A DNA stretch of 64,000 bases, taken from the NCBI GenBank assembly GCA_035633755.1, contig DASQEH010000013.1, positions 24,277-88,276 of the forward strand, written 5' to 3'. The notes under the pieces were generated by a model. The model worked only from the letters and a program-made list of their open reading frames with translations. It did not search any database and was not told the DNA's origin. Positions within the stretch are counted from its first letter, which is position 1; each line of letters starts with the position of its first letter. A program made the position numbers and the translations under genes. Source of the DNA: DASQEH01 sp035633755 (GTDB taxonomy: Bacteria > Actinomycetota > Actinomycetes > Propionibacteriales > Nocardioidaceae). Positions 48,155 through 56,694 of this stretch are shown piece by piece.

Positions 48155-48478
48155 ATGGACACCGAGGTGGCAGCCGTGCTGGCGGCCAAGCGCGCTTCGC
48201 TCCAGGCGCAGCTTGCCTCGATGAGCGAGCTGCCCGAAGAGAACGGCAGCATCTCGTTCGGCAAGCGCGTCGGCGAAGGCACCAGTCAGGCCGTTGACCG
48301 GCTGTCGGCCGTTCCGGCCCACGCCAAGCTGCAGGTCATGCTGGCCGAGATCCAGCGCGCCGAAGCGAAGATCACCGACGCCACGTACGGCGCATGTGAC
48401 GTCTGCGGCGAGGACATCCCCGCCGCCCGGTTGGAGGCTCGCCCCTGGGCCACGCGGTGTGTGCGCCACGCCGGTTGA
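48155..48478 (+). CDS. DksA/TraR-type zinc-finger protein
   Basis: A 107-residue protein with an N-terminal helical hairpin (residues 1-75) and a C-terminal zinc finger CDVC-x17-CVRH. The usual fourth cysteine is His. Such proteins enter the RNA polymerase secondary channel or are orphan relatives of DksA. The ATG at 48155 is in the expected place; a frame-open extension to 48101 is not needed. Confidence 0.85.
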   Translation: MDTEVAAVLAAKRASLQAQLASMSELPEENGSISFGKRVGEGTSQAVDRLSAVPAHAKLQVMLAEIQRAEAKITDATYGACDVCGEDIPAARLEARPWATRCVRHAG

Positions 48479-48584
48479 TGCCGCTCGCCGTGGTCCCTTG
48501 CGACAGCGATGAGCGGTGATCGGGGTGTCGGCGTCGACGGGTCCGCGGCACCACGCCCCCGAAGTCTGCGGCAGAGTTGGCTGA

Positions 48585-49454
48585 ATGGACGTCGACGAGG
48601 TCGCCGCCGAGCTGTACGGGCTGCCACCTGAGCGGTTCACGCCGACACGCAACGAGCGCTCCAAGCAGGCCCGCGCCGAGGGCGACAGGGAGCTGGCGAC
48701 TCAGATCACCGCGCTGCGCAAGCCCACCACGGCGGCGTGGCTGACGAACCTGCTCGTTCGCAGCCACCCCGAGGAGGTGCAGCTGCTCCTCGACCTGGGC
48801 CGTGAGCTGCGCGATGTGCTGGCCGATGTCGAAGGAGATGAGCTGAGGGAGCTCACCAGGCAGCGCTACCAGCTCGTCTCAGCGCTGGTCTCGCAGGCGC
48901 GGGCGCTGGCGCAGGCTCGCGGGCGACGGGTCAGCGACGAGGTGGCGGCGGGGGTCCGCACCACACTCGAGGCAACGCTGGCGGACGAGGCGAGCGCCGA
49001 CGTCGTGGCCGCCGGCCAGCTGACCGACGTACTGGAGGTAGCCGGATTCGGTATCAGTCCGTCGGGAGGACGGGCAGCCCCGGCGCCTACCGCTCCCGAC
49101 GTCCGGGAGAAGGCTGCACCGGTGACCGACCTTGAGTCGGAGCGCCGGCGGCGTGCCCAGGAGCAAGCGCAGCGACAGCTGGCGGCCGCCGAGAAGCGGG
49201 AGGCCCGAGCCCGGCAGATCGCCGATGAGACAGCGCAGCGCCTGCGTGAGATCCACGACAACCTCGTCGCTGCGGCAGCCGTCGTCACGCGCCTTCGCGC
49301 CGAGCTGGAGCAGGCGGACAACGAGGTGGCAGATCTCGAGACTCGGCAAGAGTCGGCGAGCTCGGACGAGCAGACGGCGCGGCAGGAACTGGAGGCCGCC
49401 AGCGACGAGGTGGTCGCAGCACGAGCCCGAGCAGCGGCGCTCCATGATCCGTGA
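48585..49454 (+). CDS. Coiled-coil protein of unknown function
   Basis: A 289-residue soluble protein. Residues 1-140 form a conserved-looking helical region (YGLPPERFTPTRNERSKQARAEGDRELATQITALRKPTTAAWLTNLLVR). A Pro/Ala linker follows at ~155-175. Residues ~180-285 are a long Ala/Glu/Arg/Gln coiled coil. The N-terminal pattern is familiar from uncharacterised actinobacterial proteins, but I cannot name a function. It lies 96 bp upstream of the DUF3516-type helicase gene in the same direction. Confidence 0.8.
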   Translation: MDVDEVAAELYGLPPERFTPTRNERSKQARAEGDRELATQITALRKPTTAAWLTNLLVRSHPEEVQLLLDLGRELRDVLADVEGDELRELTRQRYQLVSALVSQARALAQARGRRVSDEVAAGVRTTLEATLADEASADVVAAGQLTDVLEVAGFGISPSGGRAAPAPTAPDVREKAAPVTDLESERRRRAQEQAQRQLAAAEKREARARQIADETAQRLREIHDNLVAAAAVVTRLRAELEQADNEVADLETRQESASSDEQTARQELEAASDEVVAARARAAALHDP

Positions 49455-49550
49455 GCAGTGCCCGCGTAGCGGCGCTCTGCGACTCGTGAAGCAGCTCCAC
49501 GTCGTGCAGGTGGCGCCAAAGCCCGCTCCCCTGTCGCCGGACCAGGCACG

Positions 49551-52106
49551 ATGGATACCACCATGACGATCGCGGCACCAATCCCCGGCAGCCTGACAGC
49601 ACGCATCCCGGTCGACCCGACTCCGGACTCGCTGTTCGACACCTTCGAAGCCTGGGCCGGTGACCAGGGCCTCACGTTGTACGCCGCCCAGACCGAGGCG
49701 CTGATCGAGATCGTCGACGAGGCCAACGTGATTCTTGCGACGCCCACCGGGTCGGGCAAGAGCCTCGTCGCCATTGGGGCGCACTTCGCCGGTCTCGGCC
49801 ATGGTCGACGCAGCTACTACACCGCGCCCATCAAAGCGCTCGTGTCCGAGAAGTTCTTCGCCCTCTGTGACGTCTTCGGTCCCGAGAACGTGGGCATGCT
49901 CACCGGCGACGCCTCCGTCAACCCCACCGCACCGATCATCACCGCCACGGCCGAGGTGCTCGCCAACAAGGCGCTCCGCGAGGGCAGTGCGGCCGACATC
50001 GGCGTGGTGGTCATGGACGAGTTCCACTTCTACACCGAGCCTGACCGCGGCTGGGCCTGGCAGGTGCCGTTGCTCGAGCTCACGGACTGCCAGTTCGTGC
50101 TCATGTCGGCCACCCTGGGCGACATGACCCGCCTTCGCGACGACCTGGCCCGGCGTACGGGGCGTCGTACCGTGATCGTCAGCTCGCACGAGCGCCCGGT
50201 GCCGCTGCACTTCTCGTATGCCTCGACACCGATCCACGAGACCCTCGAGGAGCTCCTCACCACTCACCAGGCACCCGTCTACGTCGTCCACTTCACCCAG
50301 GTGGAAGCCATCGAGCGGGCACAGGCACTGTCGAGCCTCAAGGTCGCCACCCGCGAGGAGCGCGACCAGATCGCCACCATGATCGGTGACTTTCGTTTCT
50401 CGGCCGGCTTCGGTCGCACGCTGAGCCGCCTCGTCCGGATGGGCATCGGCGTGCACCACGCCGGCATGCTTCCGCGCTACCGCAGGCTGGTCGAGACCCT
50501 CGCGCAGGCCGGTCTGCTGAAGGTCATCTGCGGCACCGACACCCTCGGCGTGGGCATCAACGTGCCGATCCGCACCGTGGTGCTGACCGGACTGACGAAG
50601 TACGACGGGGTGAGCCAGCGCCACCTGCGCGCGCGGGAGTTCCATCAGATCGCGGGCCGGGCGGGCCGCGCCGGCTACGACACCCTCGGCTCGATCGTCG
50701 TACAGGCCCCGGAGCACGAGGTCGAGAACGCCCGCCTGGTCAAGAAGGCCGGGGACGACCCCAAGAAGCTGCGACGCGTGCAACGCAAGAAGGCACCGGA
50801 CGGCTTCGTGAACTACGGCCGCAAGACGTTCGACCGGCTGGTGGAGTCCGAACCGGAGCCGCTCACGTCGAGCTTCGGCGTGAGCCACTCGATGCTGCTC
50901 AACGTCATCGCCCGACCCGGCGACCCCTTCGCCAACATGCGTCGGCTCCTGACCGACAACCACGAGGATCCCGTTGCGCAGCGGCGCCACATCCGCCGTG
51001 CGCTCGCCATGAGCCGCGGCCTGCTCGCCGGCGGCGTCGTCGAGCGCCTCCCCGAGCCGGACCCGGACGGTCGAGGGGTGCGGCTCACCGTCGACCTTCA
51101 ACCCAACTTCGCCCTCGACCAGCCGTTGTCCCCGCTGGCGGTAGCCGCCCTGGACCTTCTCGACAAGGACTCCCCGACCTATGCCCTCGACGTGGTCTCC
51201 GTGATCGAGTCGACCCTCGAGGATCCACGCCAGGTCATGCGGGCCCAGCTCAACAAGGCGCGCGGCGAGGCGGTCGCGGCGATGAAGTCCGAGGGGATCG
51301 AGTACGACGAGCGCATGGAGCTGCTGGACGACGTGACGGCGCCCCAGCCGCTCGCTGACTTGCTCGAGGCGGCCTACGAGTCCTACCGCAAGGGACACCC
51401 ATGGGTGGGCGACCATGAGCTGCGCCCGAAGTCCGTGGCTCGCGACATGTACGAGCGCGCCATGACCTTCGTCGAGTACGTCGGCTTCTATGGGCTCGCA
51501 AGGTCCGAGGGGCTCGTGCTGCGATATCTCGCCGACGCGTACCGGGCTCTGCGCCGTACGGTCCCCGACGCCGCCCGCACCGAGGAGCTGGACGACCTCG
51601 TGGAGTGGCTGGGCGAGCTGACGCGCCAGGTGGACTCGTCGCTCCTGGACGAGTGGGACAAGCTCGTGACGGGCGACAACGCGGCGTCCGATGTCACGGT
51701 CCGGCCACCCATCGACGCACCGGTACGTCCGGTGACCGGCAACGAACGGGCTTTCCGGGTGCTGGTGCGCAACGCCTTGTTCCGCCGCGTCGAGCTGGCT
51801 GCTCGCCGCAACTGGACGGCGCTCGGGGAGCTGGACGCAGGTTCCGGATGGGACTCCGACGCCTGGGAACACGCGCTGTCGGCGTACTGGGAGGAGCACG
51901 CGGCGATCAGGACCGATGCTGACGCTCGTGGCCCCGACCTGCTGGTCCTCGACACCTCGTCCGAGCCCGACGCCTGGCAGGTGCGACAGATCCTGCACGA
52001 CCCGTCCGAGCACCATGACTGGGTGATTCGCGCCCGAGTGCCCCTGGCCGCCTCGGACGAGGAGGGCGAGGCGGTCATCCGCATTCTCGACGTCGGTCTC
52101 GTCTGA
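49551..52106 (+). CDS. DEAD/DEAH-box helicase with DUF3516 C-terminal region
   Basis: An 851-residue superfamily-2 helicase. Walker A is ATPTGSGKS, motif II is MDEFH in place of the usual DExH, motif III is MSATLGD, and motif VI is HQIAGRAGRAGYD, resembling Ski2-like RNA helicases. The region after residue ~440 (KAPDGFVNYGRKTFDRLVESEPEPL) is the actinobacterial DUF3516 part. Likely an RNA helicase in decay or processing. ATG codons at 49551 and 49563 are both plausible starts. Confidence 0.92.
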   Translation: MDTTMTIAAPIPGSLTARIPVDPTPDSLFDTFEAWAGDQGLTLYAAQTEALIEIVDEANVILATPTGSGKSLVAIGAHFAGLGHGRRSYYTAPIKALVSEKFFALCDVFGPENVGMLTGDASVNPTAPIITATAEVLANKALREGSAADIGVVVMDEFHFYTEPDRGWAWQVPLLELTDCQFVLMSATLGDMTRLRDDLARRTGRRTVIVSSHERPVPLHFSYASTPIHETLEELLTTHQAPVYVVHFTQVEAIERAQALSSLKVATREERDQIATMIGDFRFSAGFGRTLSRLVRMGIGVHHAGMLPRYRRLVETLAQAGLLKVICGTDTLGVGINVPIRTVVLTGLTKYDGVSQRHLRAREFHQIAGRAGRAGYDTLGSIVVQAPEHEVENARLVKKAGDDPKKLRRVQRKKAPDGFVNYGRKTFDRLVESEPEPLTSSFGVSHSMLLNVIARPGDPFANMRRLLTDNHEDPVAQRRHIRRALAMSRGLLAGGVVERLPEPDPDGRGVRLTVDLQPNFALDQPLSPLAVAALDLLDKDSPTYALDVVSVIESTLEDPRQVMRAQLNKARGEAVAAMKSEGIEYDERMELLDDVTAPQPLADLLEAAYESYRKGHPWVGDHELRPKSVARDMYERAMTFVEYVGFYGLARSEGLVLRYLADAYRALRRTVPDAARTEELDDLVEWLGELTRQVDSSLLDEWDKLVTGDNAASDVTVRPPIDAPVRPVTGNERAFRVLVRNALFRRVELAARRNWTALGELDAGSGWDSDAWEHALSAYWEEHAAIRTDADARGPDLLVLDTSSEPDAWQVRQILHDPSEHHDWVIRARVPLAASDEEGEAVIRILDVGLV

Positions 52107-52135
52107 CACGACGCGCCGCAGGATCGCCCGGTCGC

Positions 52136-53077
52136 CTACGACAGCAGGAGAGTCACCGCGACGAGCACCGGAACGGACACGAACGTGGTCACCAGGGCGC
52201 AGTCGCGCGCCAACAGCACGGCTTGCTCGTACCGCACCGCGTAGGCGAACACGTTCTGCGCCGTCGGAAGCGCAGCGGTGATGACGACGGCGAGCAGCGT
52301 CAACCCGGACAGATCGAGGACGAAGGCGCCGACCACATAGGCAAGCAGCGGCTGAGCGACATTCTTCAGCGCAACGACAGTCCACAACGACGCCCCGATG
52401 TCGCCCTGGCCCGGGCGCTCGGCTCCGTGCAAGGAGATTCCGAAGGCGAGCAGGATCGCCGGGATCGCCAGTGCGCCCAGCAGCGCGACGGGCTCGGCGA
52501 CCGGTCCCGGCAGTCGCCACCCGGTGGCAGCCAGCACCAGGCCGCAGACGGACCCGATCGTGATCGGATTGCGCAACGGCTGACTGACGGTGCGGTACCA
52601 CGGTGCGGGATGCCCCGCGTCACGCTCGACCGACAACGCATCAAGAACGGTGACCATGACGGGTCCGAACAGCGCCAGCTGGAACAGCAGCGCAGGCGCC
52701 ACGAAGGACGCGTCACCCAGCACGTAGATCGCGATGGGGATCCCGAGGTTGCCCGCGTTGACGTAGCCGGCCGCCATCGCTCCGATCGCCACCTCGCCCG
52801 CGGCCCGATGCCGCAGAGTCGCGGAGACGGCGTACATCGCTGCGACCGCCACGCTGCTGGTAGCCGTCACAACCAGGCTGGCGGAGAAGACCGTGGGGAG
52901 GTCTGTCTGCGCCAGGGTGATCGTCAGCAGGCATGGCGTCGCCACGAAGAACGACGTACGGCTGAGCACCACCTGCGCGTGAGGACCGAGCACTCCGGTA
53001 CGCCCGACCACGTAGCCCACGGCGATGATGGTTCCGATCACCGCGAAGCCCTCGAAGATGCCGCCCACGCGCTGCAC
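52136..53077 (-). CDS. AEC-family (auxin efflux carrier-like) transporter
   Basis: A 313-residue membrane protein with about ten hydrophobic segments and the family features GYVNAGNLGIPIAIYVLGD and ITAALPTAQNVFAYAVRYE. AEC transporters export or take up small organic acids such as malonate or malate. The start is a GTG at 53077 or another GTG three codons later; neither has a clear ribosome-binding site. Divergent from the aldo/keto reductase gene. Confidence 0.88.
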   Translation of the reverse strand: MQRVGGIFEGFAVIGTIIAVGYVVGRTGVLGPHAQVVLSRTSFFVATPCLLTITLAQTDLPTVFSASLVVTATSSVAVAAMYAVSATLRHRAAGEVAIGAMAAGYVNAGNLGIPIAIYVLGDASFVAPALLFQLALFGPVMVTVLDALSVERDAGHPAPWYRTVSQPLRNPITIGSVCGLVLAATGWRLPGPVAEPVALLGALAIPAILLAFGISLHGAERPGQGDIGASLWTVVALKNVAQPLLAYVVGAFVLDLSGLTLLAVVITAALPTAQNVFAYAVRYEQAVLLARDCALVTTFVSVPVLVAVTLLLS

Positions 53078-53163
53078 GCTGCCACACCGCTCTGCGCCTC
53101 ACGGTCGGTGTTCGCTGGACGGGCGAGGAGGTGGGCGCCGCCCTCCACGACTAACGTGGAGTG

Positions 53164-54000
53164 ATGCCCGAGACTGCCCCCTCACTTCCCCTTGCCGACG
53201 GCCGGACCATTCCAGCGATCGGGTACGGCACCGCCGCACTCGACGACGACAACGCGCCGGACCTCGTCGGCCACGCCATCAGCGTGGGGTACCGCCTGCT
53301 GGACACGGCGGCTCGCTACGACAACGAGGTGGGCGTGGGCCGCGGCATCGCCGCCTCGACGGTGGACCGGTCGGATCTGGTGGTGACGACCAAGCTGAGA
53401 GGCGCCGAGCAAGGCAGGGACGGGACGCGCAAGGCGCTGGAAGCCTCGTTGACCCGGCTCGGCCTCGACTACGTCGACCTCTATCTCATCCATTGGCCGC
53501 TCCCCCGCATCGACAAGTACGTGGAGAGCTGGCAGACGATGATCGCGATGCGCGACGAGGGACTGGTCCGCTCCATCGGCGTCTCGAACTTCCTTCCGGA
53601 GCACCTCGACCGACTCCAGCGCGAGACCGGCGTGCTGCCGGTCGTCAACCAGATCGAGATGCATCTCGAGTGGACCCAGAGCGAGCAGCGGCGCTACCAC
53701 GCCGAGCACGCCATCGTCACCGAGTCATGGAGTCCACTGCGTCGAGGAGGTCGCGTGCTCCAGAACCCGGCTCTTGGCGACATCGCCTCCACGCTCGGTG
53801 TGACAGCCGGCCAGGTCATCTTGCGCTGGCACGTCCAGTCCGGCGTCGTGCCGATCCCGTACTCGGGCAACCGCGAGCGGATTGCTTCCAACTTCGACGT
53901 CTTCTCGTTCGAGCTGAGCGACGACCAGATGCAGGCGCTCGCCGAGCTCGACAGCGAGGACCGTTTCGGCGGGGACCCGAGGACTCACGAGGAGTTCTGA
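53164..54000 (+). CDS. Aldo/keto reductase (2,5-diketogluconate reductase-like)
   Basis: A 278-residue NADPH-dependent carbonyl reductase. Catalytic residues are Asp and Tyr in LLDTAARYDNE, Lys in VVTTKLRG and His in DLYLIHWPLPR. The cofactor loop is VVPIPYSGNRERIASN. It is about 20 residues shorter and clearly different from the reductase at 18670-19524. A GTG directly before the ATG is an alternative start. The last 16 bp overlap the convergent aminopeptidase gene. Confidence 0.92.
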   Translation: MPETAPSLPLADGRTIPAIGYGTAALDDDNAPDLVGHAISVGYRLLDTAARYDNEVGVGRGIAASTVDRSDLVVTTKLRGAEQGRDGTRKALEASLTRLGLDYVDLYLIHWPLPRIDKYVESWQTMIAMRDEGLVRSIGVSNFLPEHLDRLQRETGVLPVVNQIEMHLEWTQSEQRRYHAEHAIVTESWSPLRRGGRVLQNPALGDIASTLGVTAGQVILRWHVQSGVVPIPYSGNRERIASNFDVFSFELSDDQMQALAELDSEDRFGGDPRTHEEF

Positions 54001-56576
54001 CTGCGGCCGCTGGCGGAGCGGCTGCGAACTCTCAGAGCCCGGCTCAGGTCATCGACCTGGTCGGTGAGGGCTCGCCGCAGGGCCGGCGTCGGACCGGCCC
54101 CGGCGAGGCAGTCCATCCCTTCCTGCAGTGTTGACGGGTCCACGGCATGGCGTGGGAACCCCGCCCTGACCACCGCCTGCGCCACAGCTGGACCGCGCCG
54201 CTCTGCCACGTCTACCGCCGCGGGGAAGTAGCGCGCAACGTAGGGCGCGAGCAGGACGCGCTGCTCCGGCTGCCAGAAGCCGCGGGCGGTCGCCGTGACG
54301 AGGTACGTCGACAGCCCCTCACCGACGGTGGCGACGCCGAAGAGGTCGTTCCAGGCGGACTCCTTGGCCTCGACTCTCGGTAACGCCGCCCGGCAGCGAG
54401 CCGCCTGCTCCGGGCCCGAGCCGCTGGTGTCTCGAGACAACTCGGCGTCGATCTCACCGGCAGCCACGGCGCTGAGCACACACAGGCGGTACAGGATCCG
54501 CCAGCGCAGATCCGAGTCGAGCGTTGGTCCCTCGGGCACCGTCCCCGCCTCGAGGCATGCGCGCAGGTTGCCGATCTCGTCGAGCGTCATCGCGCTGTCG
54601 ATGGCGCCCCGAACGGCTACCAGTCGCAGATCCACCTGTGGCGTCCCACTGGTCCGTTCCAGGATCGCGCGGCAGATGTCGCCCAGCCCCCGCAGCGCGG
54701 CCTTGCGGTGCTCCGGGGCCAAGAAGCGGTCGATGACGTCGCCCCGGGCGAAAGCGAGGACACCGTGGACGATCGCCGGATCGTCCTCCAGCGGTAGGTG
54801 CCGGCCGACGAGTGCCAGGTAGTCCGACACCGCCAGCTCGGCGTCGCGCACCATGTCGCGGGCCGTAGTCCAGGCAACCGCCCGACTGAGTGGATCGGGG
54901 AGCGTGCCCAGCGCGTCGCCCATCGCAGACCAGGAGGTGGGGTCGAGCCTCACCTTGCAGTAGCTGAGATCGGAGTCGTTGAGCAGGTACAGGTCCGGCC
55001 GGTCGCTGGCGCGCTCGCCGGGTTCGGCATTGGGCAGGTCGAGGATCGTCGACGTCGAGCCCACGTCCAGCCGCACTGGCACGCGCGCCCGCAGGCCAAG
55101 CCGTGGCGGGTCGTCCCCGATGAGGTCATACAGGCCCACGGCGATGAGATGCGGACGGACGCCGGGGTGGCTCACAGCGAGTCGCCCGCCGGCGCGTCCC
55201 TCCGCCGCCTCGAGCGTGTCGACGCCGGTGGTCCGCAGCCACTGGGCCGCCCAGTTGCGAACATCATCATCGGAGCTGGCCTGGAGCGAGTCCAGGAGGT
55301 CGTCGAGTGTGGCCACGCCGAAGCGGTGCCGGGACAAGAAGTCGTTGACACCAGCCTGGAAGACCTCGTCACCCAGCCACGCCACCAGCTGGCGCACGGC
55401 GGAGGCACCCTTGGCGTAGGAGATCCCGTCGAAGTTCGCGAGGGCCGTCTCGGTGTCGCCCACGTCGGCGCTCGACGCGGCAACGGGGTGAGTGGTGGGT
55501 CGCTGATCGGCGTCGTATCCCCACGTCTTCCTCGCCACGGCGAACTCGGTCCAGCTGCCGGTGTAGTCCGTCGCCTCGGTCAACACGTTGTAGCCCATGA
55601 ACTCCGCGAACGACTCGCTCAGCCACAAGTCGTCCCACCACCGCATCGTGACGAGGTCGCCGAACCACATGTGAGCCATCTCGTGTGCGATCACCATCGC
55701 CCGCTGCTGCCGCTCCCCGGCCGTGACGGCCGACCGGAACACGAAGTCGTCGCGGAACGTGATGCAGCCCGGAGACTCCATCGCCCCCCAGTTGAGCTCC
55801 GGCACGAAGGCCTGGCCGTAGGAGTCGAAGGGATACGGCTCGTCGAACAGCTCGAGGTACCGGTCGAAGCACGAACGGGTCAGCGTGAAGAGCTCGTCGG
55901 CGTCCTTGTCGAGATGCTCCGCAAGGGATCGTCGGCAGTACAGCGCGAACGGTATGTCGCGGTGTGTCGTCTCGAGGACGTGCAGCGGTCCGGCGACGAC
56001 GACGAACAGATACGTGGATATCGGTGGTGTCGCGGCGAAAGCCCAGGTCGAGGCCACGTCGTCACCACCGAGCCTCATGCCCAGGGCGTTGCCGACCACG
56101 GTCCAATCCGCTGGTGCGACGACCGTCGCCTCGATCGGGGCCTTGAGGTCCGGCTGGTCGAAGTTCGCGAACACCCGCGAGGCGTTGTCGACGCCCAAGT
56201 ACGCCCCGACGTACACCTCGCCGTCGATCGGGTCGACGTACCGGTGCATGCCCTCACCCGTCGACGTGTACGGCAGCACCGCCTCGACCACGAGCTCGTT
56301 GTCCTCCGCCAGGCGGTCGAGCGTCACTCGGTTGCCGCTATAGCTGTCCGGGTCCAACCGTCGCCCGTTCAGCGTGGCGCTCACCACGGACTCAGCACGC
56401 AGCTCGACGAAGGTGCTGCTCGCTGGCGTGGCGGAGCGGAACCGCAGCACCGTCGTCGACCCGAAGGTCTCGGCCCCTTGCGTCAGGTCGAGGCTGATCG
56501 CGTAGCCGAGCACCGTGACGAGCTGTGCACGTTCCCGTGCCTCTGCCAACGTCAGCGGAGGCGGACTCCCCTTCAT
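53985..56576 (-). CDS. pepN: Aminopeptidase N (M1 family), copy 1
   Basis: An 863-residue M1 zinc aminopeptidase. The zinc site is HEMAHMWFGD with the third ligand Glu 18 residues on (LWLSESFAEF). The exopeptidase motif, usually GAMEN, reads GAMES (NWGAMESPGCITF). The long C-terminal helical domain is complete. It removes N-terminal residues from peptides in the cytosol. The ATG at 56576 (MKGSPPPLTLAEARERAQ) is the natural start; the frame remains open to 57017, antisense to copy 2. Confidence 0.93.
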   Translation of the reverse strand: MKGSPPPLTLAEARERAQLVTVLGYAISLDLTQGAETFGSTTVLRFRSATPASSTFVELRAESVVSATLNGRRLDPDSYSGNRVTLDRLAEDNELVVEAVLPYTSTGEGMHRYVDPIDGEVYVGAYLGVDNASRVFANFDQPDLKAPIEATVVAPADWTVVGNALGMRLGGDDVASTWAFAATPPISTYLFVVVAGPLHVLETTHRDIPFALYCRRSLAEHLDKDADELFTLTRSCFDRYLELFDEPYPFDSYGQAFVPELNWGAMESPGCITFRDDFVFRSAVTAGERQQRAMVIAHEMAHMWFGDLVTMRWWDDLWLSESFAEFMGYNVLTEATDYTGSWTEFAVARKTWGYDADQRPTTHPVAASSADVGDTETALANFDGISYAKGASAVRQLVAWLGDEVFQAGVNDFLSRHRFGVATLDDLLDSLQASSDDDVRNWAAQWLRTTGVDTLEAAEGRAGGRLAVSHPGVRPHLIAVGLYDLIGDDPPRLGLRARVPVRLDVGSTSTILDLPNAEPGERASDRPDLYLLNDSDLSYCKVRLDPTSWSAMGDALGTLPDPLSRAVAWTTARDMVRDAELAVSDYLALVGRHLPLEDDPAIVHGVLAFARGDVIDRFLAPEHRKAALRGLGDICRAILERTSGTPQVDLRLVAVRGAIDSAMTLDEIGNLRACLEAGTVPEGPTLDSDLRWRILYRLCVLSAVAAGEIDAELSRDTSGSGPEQAARCRAALPRVEAKESAWNDLFGVATVGEGLSTYLVTATARGFWQPEQRVLLAPYVARYFPAAVDVAERRGPAVAQAVVRAGFPRHAVDPSTLQEGMDCLAGAGPTPALRRALTDQVDDLSRALRVRSRSASGRSQNSS

Positions 56577-56615
56577 CGTGCGAACCCTACGCCGACGGCC
56601 GAACGTCGCCGGGGT

Positions 56616-56623
56616 GGTATACC
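56616..56623. promoter_or_regulatory. Palindromic core in the shared pepN promoter region
   Basis: GGTATACC is a perfect 8-bp palindrome near the middle of the 118-bp region between the two divergent aminopeptidase starts. It holds TATACC-type -10-like hexamers in both directions and may serve as a bidirectional promoter core. Confidence 0.35.
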
Positions 56624-56694
56624 TACCGAACGTACCGGTGCCGCCATCGTGCGGGCGTGACGGCGGACCGGGCGTCGATGCGGACGGAGAGCCT

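Noticed and set aside
48879..52601. A 1240-codon open frame on the minus strand
   Set aside because: It is antisense to the coiled-coil and DUF3516 helicase genes, has an Arg/Val/Gly-rich composition typical of GC-rich shadow frames, and no domain is recognisable.
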